NCBI GenBank assembly: GCA_027307295.1
Contig: DAHUXF010000016.1
Span: 1-17,758, forward strand
DNA: 17,758 bases
Direction: 5' to 3'
Origin: Acidobacteriaceae bacterium
Lineage (GTDB): Bacteria; Acidobacteriota; Terriglobia; Terriglobales; Acidobacteriaceae
The notes below the pieces were generated by a model. That model worked only from the letters and a program-made list of their open reading frames with translations, was not told the origin of the DNA and searched no databases. Positions 14,800-17,758 of this stretch are shown here, piece by piece. Numbering within the stretch: position 1 is the first letter of the stretch; every line of letters starts with the position of its first letter. The position numbers and the translations under genes were made by a program.

Positions 14800-14822
14800 C
14801 AACAGCAACTGCGGATAGTAAT

Positions 14823-14863
14823 AAGCCAAAACCTGTGATTCGATCATGCAGGTTTTGGCTTTT
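14823..14863 (+). terminator. Strong intrinsic terminator between the two TPR genes
   Basis: AAGCCAAAACCTG and CAGGTTTTGGCTT form a perfect 13-bp stem (inner TGAT/ATCA pairs lie within the 13-base loop), and T residues follow at once at 14861-14863. It begins 23 bases after the stop of the first TPR gene. The dyad is also symmetric enough to slow transcription from the other strand, but no gene is there. Confidence 0.88.
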
Positions 14864-14905
14864 GGGTGTAAGGGCAGAGCGCCATGTCAATTTAAGCAAA
14901 CCACC

Positions 14906-16348
14906 ATGAGAAAATCCCAGCTTCTCGTTTTTGTTTATCTGTTGCTTGTTGTCCCTCGAGTCCATGCCGAAAGCCTGGAGATCACCACCCACTCATCTTC
15001 GGCGCGCGCCGCATTCAATGATGGCTTGTCCAAAATGGAGACGCTCCACTGGGAGCCTGCGCTGATCAGCTGGCGCGCTGCCGCCAAAGCCGATCCGGAC
15101 TTTGCGCTGGCGCATGCTCTGCTTGCCATGCTCTCGCGTGACCCAGCGGAGCAGGTAGCGGAGCGCGACCGCGCACTGGCTTCCAGAAAGTCCGCCGGCC
15201 CGGAAGAGCAGTTCATTGTGGACTGGGTGGTCAATGCCAGCCAAAGCCATTGGGTCCCGGCCATCCAGGCCATGAATGAGGCGCTGCGGCAGTATCCGCG
15301 AGACAAGCACCTGGCATGGCTGGCCGGATTGTGGCTTACCAACCAGCGGCAATCAGAACACGCCATACGCTTGTTTGAGCGCGCCACAAAGATCGATCCT
15401 AAATTTGCCGATCCGTGGAACCAGGCGGCGTATTGCTATGCACGGCTGCGCAACTATGACAAGGCTTTTACCTACATGAAGCGCTATAGCGAACTTTTGC
15501 CGCATGAGGCCAATCCACAGGATTCCCTGGCGGAAATTTCGCGCATGGCCGGACGCTTTGATGACGCGCTTAAGTACTACCATGCCTCGCTGAAGATTGA
15601 CCCGGCGTTCATTGAATCGCAAGCCGGCCTGGGGGACACATACGCGCTCATGGGTGATCAGGCTCGCGCTCGCGCAGAATACGCGGTTGCCATTGCCAAA
15701 GCTACCACGCGCGTACAGAGCGTGGCGTTTGCCTTGCAGTCTGCCGCCACATATGCGCGGGAACAGGATTTTAAGCAGGCTGACGCAGCTTACCAGGAAG
15801 CGGCACAGCAGGCCCATGCCAAAAACCTGGGTACGCTTGAAGCTGAGGCCTGGCGGATGATGTCCGTCTACCAGAAGGACAATGCTCGCGCCATGGCGCT
15901 GCTGACGAAAGCTGAAGCTGTGTTGCATGAGAAGCACGAGATGTCCGCCACCACGCGCGACCAGGAGTTGGCGTTGATTCTGCGTACCCGCGCCGGACGC
16001 GCCGTTCACGATGGCAGCATGCCGACGGCGCGGGCCGCTCTGCGGCAGCTGAAAAAGCTGGCTGCGGTCAACAACAGCGGCCAGGTACAGTTCGCCCTGC
16101 GTGGCGCGGAAGGGGCCATCCTGATGGCCCAAGGCAAGTATGAGCAAGCGATTTCTAACCTGGCGGAAGACGATAAGAACCCGTTTTCCATGCAGCGCCT
16201 GATTGTGGCCTACCAGAAAACCGGGGCCCGCGATGCCGCTGCCCGTATGTCCCAGACGCTTTCCCGTTACTATGAGCCCACCATTGAGCAGGCGGTAGTG
16301 GTGCCGGAGTTCAACAAGGGCATGGTGGCAATGAAGGACAAGAACTAA
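14906..16348 (+). CDS. Exported TPR-repeat protein (second of a tandem paralogous pair)
   Basis: This 480-residue protein has a signal peptide (MRKSQLLVFVYLLLVVPRVHA) followed by tetratricopeptide-like repeats across nearly the whole chain: KMETLHWEPALISWRAAAKADPDFAL, FADPWNQAAYCYARLRNYDKA and FIESQAGLGDTYALMGDQARARAEY. I start at the ATG at 14906. An in-frame ATG at 14846 would lie inside the terminator hairpin and put 20 junk residues before the signal peptide. It is colinear with the previous gene; differences cluster in the signal peptide, the last third and the C-terminus, which is shorter here. No good ribosome site is seen, and the upstream terminator implies a separate promoter or read-through. 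The role is unknown. Confidence 0.87.
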   Translation: MRKSQLLVFVYLLLVVPRVHAESLEITTHSSSARAAFNDGLSKMETLHWEPALISWRAAAKADPDFALAHALLAMLSRDPAEQVAERDRALASRKSAGPEEQFIVDWVVNASQSHWVPAIQAMNEALRQYPRDKHLAWLAGLWLTNQRQSEHAIRLFERATKIDPKFADPWNQAAYCYARLRNYDKAFTYMKRYSELLPHEANPQDSLAEISRMAGRFDDALKYYHASLKIDPAFIESQAGLGDTYALMGDQARARAEYAVAIAKATTRVQSVAFALQSAATYAREQDFKQADAAYQEAAQQAHAKNLGTLEAEAWRMMSVYQKDNARAMALLTKAEAVLHEKHEMSATTRDQELALILRTRAGRAVHDGSMPTARAALRQLKKLAAVNNSGQVQFALRGAEGAILMAQGKYEQAISNLAEDDKNPFSMQRLIVAYQKTGARDAAARMSQTLSRYYEPTIEQAVVVPEFNKGMVAMKDKN

Positions 16349-16354
16349 AGCCCT

Positions 16355-16464
16355 TAAGAAAAGAGCTTTACCGCAGAGGACGCAACGACACAGAGGAAAA
16401 AGAGCAGGACGAGCTTATGCGCAGATCCGTGTCATCAGTGTTGTTCCGTGGTAAAGCATTTCTT
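16355..16464. repeat. REP-like dyad element between convergent genes
   Basis: AGAAAAGAGCTTTACCGC at the left and GTGGTAAAGCATTTCTT at the right are inverted copies of one another; the 10-base core (16365-16374 and 16448-16457) has 9 matches. Inside are short tandem phrases, CGCAGAGGACG and CACAGAGGA, and ATCCGTGTCATCAGTG. Such phrases recur as intergenic repeats in many large soil-bacterial genomes. It fills the gap between the second TPR gene and egtD. Confidence 0.6.
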
Positions 16465-16472
16465 ACCCTGCT

Positions 16473-17429
16473 CTAAACGCGCGCCAGCGTTTCCGCGAAC
16501 CAGCCTTTGGGGTCAGTCCAACTCATCTCCAGCGTAAAGCCGCTGCGGCGCAGCAATTGCTTAATGGAATGCAGATTGAATTTGTAGCTGTTTTCGGTAT
16601 GGATCCGTTCACCTTTGGTAAAGTGAAAACTACGTCCGAGATCCTGAATCCAGACTGTTTGCTCGTACAAGCTTTCCAGATGCATTTCAATGCGCGACTT
16701 GCGGGCGTTCCAGAAAGCAACGTGGGCAAAAGCGTCTACGTCAAAGCCGCCGTTCAGTTCGCGGTTGATCCGTGCCAGCACGTTTTTATTGAACGCGGCG
16801 GTGATGCCCTGGGCGTCGTTATACGCGGCGTGGAGCACGTCGGCATTTTTGATCAGGTCAAAGCCGATCAACATGGCGTCTCCCGGATTCAGGGAGCGGC
16901 GCACGCTCTTCAGGAATTGTTCAGCCTCTTCCGGCTCAAAGTTTCCGATGGTTGAACCAATAAAGAGGACCAGCTTGCGTCCGGACAAGGATTTCAGGTG
17001 AGGCAGGCGATGCGTGTAGTCAGCCACAATGGGGCTTATGCGCAAATGCGGAAAATGCCCGTTCAGGGTTGCCAGAGCGCCCTGCAGAGCGGACGACGAA
17101 ACATCCACAGGATAAAAATCCGCGCGCAACTGGCGGCGCAGCAACGCCTCAATCAATACCTGGGTCTTGCTGGCGCTGCCCGCGCCTAGTTCCACCAGGG
17201 TGAGATTATTGCCGGCCTGTTCCACGATTGCACCGGCATACTTCTTCAGGATGGCCCGCTCGGTGCGCGTGGGATAGTATTCCGGCGTTTCGGTGATTTG
17301 ATCGAAGAGGCGCGAACCCGCTGCGTCGTAAAAAAGCTTTGGCGGCAGCCGGCGCGGCTGCGAACTGAGGCCGGTCAGGACTTCTTCCGCAATTGGACTT
17401 ACGAGAACTGCTGAGTTCTTAGATGCCAT
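16473..17429 (-). CDS. egtD: L-histidine N-alpha-methyltransferase (ergothioneine biosynthesis)
   Basis: This 318-residue enzyme transfers three methyl groups from SAM to the amino group of histidine, giving hercynine, the first step of ergothioneine synthesis. Seen in sequence: the YDAAGSRLFDQITETPEYYPTRTE start typical of EgtD, the SAM loop LVELGAGSASKT (78-89), PVDVSSSAL as the second SAM contact, STIGNFEPEEA with the conserved Asn, AAYNDAQGITAAFN for the histidine pocket, and IHTENSYKF near the C-terminus, where the mycobacterial enzyme has its Glu and Ser pocket residues. The gene is complete. Its ATG at 17427-17429 overlaps the egtB stop codon region by 11 bases, so translation is probably coupled. 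The order is egtB then egtD. Confidence 0.95.
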   Translation of the reverse strand: MASKNSAVLVSPIAEEVLTGLSSQPRRLPPKLFYDAAGSRLFDQITETPEYYPTRTERAILKKYAGAIVEQAGNNLTLVELGAGSASKTQVLIEALLRRQLRADFYPVDVSSSALQGALATLNGHFPHLRISPIVADYTHRLPHLKSLSGRKLVLFIGSTIGNFEPEEAEQFLKSVRRSLNPGDAMLIGFDLIKNADVLHAAYNDAQGITAAFNKNVLARINRELNGGFDVDAFAHVAFWNARKSRIEMHLESLYEQTVWIQDLGRSFHFTKGERIHTENSYKFNLHSIKQLLRRSGFTLEMSWTDPKGWFAETLARV

Positions 17430-17758
17430 TGTCCGTGAGCCTTATACCGGAGAATTGCCAACGTGTCTCCGGAGGGAAGAAGTTGCGATAGGTGGCGCGG
17501 ATATGGGACTGTGGCGTAATGCAGGAACCGCCGCGCAGCACCATCTGGTTCGACATGAACTTGCCGTTGTATTCGCCGATCGCGCCGGCGGCGGGGCGGA
17601 ATCGCGGATAGGCGACATAGGGGCTGGCGGTCCATTCCCAGACATCCCCAAACATCTGCAATGGCTGGCCATCGTCCCGTGCCGCCGGAGCAGCCGCAGG
17701 ATGAAAATGTCCGCTTTCCAGCAGATTGCCCTGGATTTGCAGAAGAGTGGCTGCCCTC
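17419..17758 (-). CDS. egtB: Ergothioneine synthase EgtB, C-terminal part (window edge)
   Basis: The frame runs from the right edge to a TAA at 17419-17421 and encodes about 112 residues, the end of the formylglycine-generating-enzyme-like (FGE/SUMF1) domain: GNLLESGHFHP, then LQMFGDVWEWTASPYVAYP, MVLRGGSC, and RATYRNFFPPETRWQFSGIRL. VWEWTxSPY and LRGGS are hallmarks of this fold. EgtB is the iron-dependent sulfoxide synthase that joins hercynine to a thiol donor. The N-terminal DinB-like helical domain, which carries the iron-binding histidines, would lie outside the window. The pairing with egtD in an overlapping operon supports the assignment over a generic sulfatase-modifying factor. Confidence 0.9.
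   Translation of the reverse strand, partial: RAATLLQIQGNLLESGHFHPAAAPAARDDGQPLQMFGDVWEWTASPYVAYPRFRPAAGAIGEYNGKFMSNQMVLRGGSCITPQSHIRATYRNFFPPETRWQFSGIRLTDNGI

Noticed and set aside
14846..14905. Upstream start for the second TPR gene.
   Set aside because: The ATG lies within the terminator stem-loop and precedes the signal peptide by 20 unrelated residues.

Overview
The window looks like chromosomal DNA from a soil Acidobacteriota (Terriglobia-type) or a close relative. This is inferred from the gene mix, since no rRNA or other phylogenetic marker is present: a DUF2911 protein, a CytoC_RC-type di-haem cytochrome fused to a long C-terminal domain, Gln/Pro-rich LTXXQ proteins, exported TPR proteins, and ergothioneine genes. 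GC is moderate to high. I see no tRNA, rRNA, IS element, phage gene or CRISPR array. Gene order is mixed-strand and ordinary for a chromosome.

Layout, left to right. At 1-953 (minus) is the N-terminal part of a secreted beta-sandwich plus coiled-coil protein that runs off the window. At 1163-1702 (plus) is an exported DUF2911 protein. At 1757-2293 (minus) is an orphan type IV pilin-like protein, preceded by a repeat-rich spacer with a minus-strand terminator. At 2670-4283 (minus) is a two-gene unit: an HtrA-like PDZ protease without a signal peptide, then a LuxR/NarL-type regulator whose receiver has lost its phosphorylation residues. Next come ada (4535-5587, plus) and a convergent exported metallo-beta-lactamase-fold hydrolase (5610-6512, minus). 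Two paralogous periplasmic Spy/LTXXQ-type proteins follow (6644-7195 and 7446-7865, minus), then a PilZ-like protein (8093-8440, minus) and a gene-poor stretch (8441-8878).

The plus-strand half carries an extended SDR reductase (8879-9925), a TRIC/UPF0126 channel (9965-10612), peptide deformylase (10655-11257), the di-haem cytochrome fusion (11373-12527), a small PstS-like periplasmic protein (12794-13249) and two tandem paralogous exported TPR proteins (13303-14799 and 14906-16348) separated by a strong intrinsic terminator. The right edge is a minus-strand ergothioneine operon: the 3' part of egtB overlaps egtD (16473-17429). A REP-like dyad element fills the gap between the convergent second TPR gene and egtD.

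Functionally, much of the window serves the cell envelope (pilin, Spy-like proteins, MBL hydrolase, cytochrome, PstS-like and TPR proteins). The rest covers stress and damage responses (Ada, EgtB/EgtD, HtrA-like protease) and housekeeping (Def). The most unusual items are the protease plus degenerate-regulator pair, the cytochrome fusion, the tandem TPR paralogues, a perfect 20-bp palindrome upstream of the PstS-like gene, and a no-start open frame at 8478-8765. I did not find a clear new defence or mobile system.
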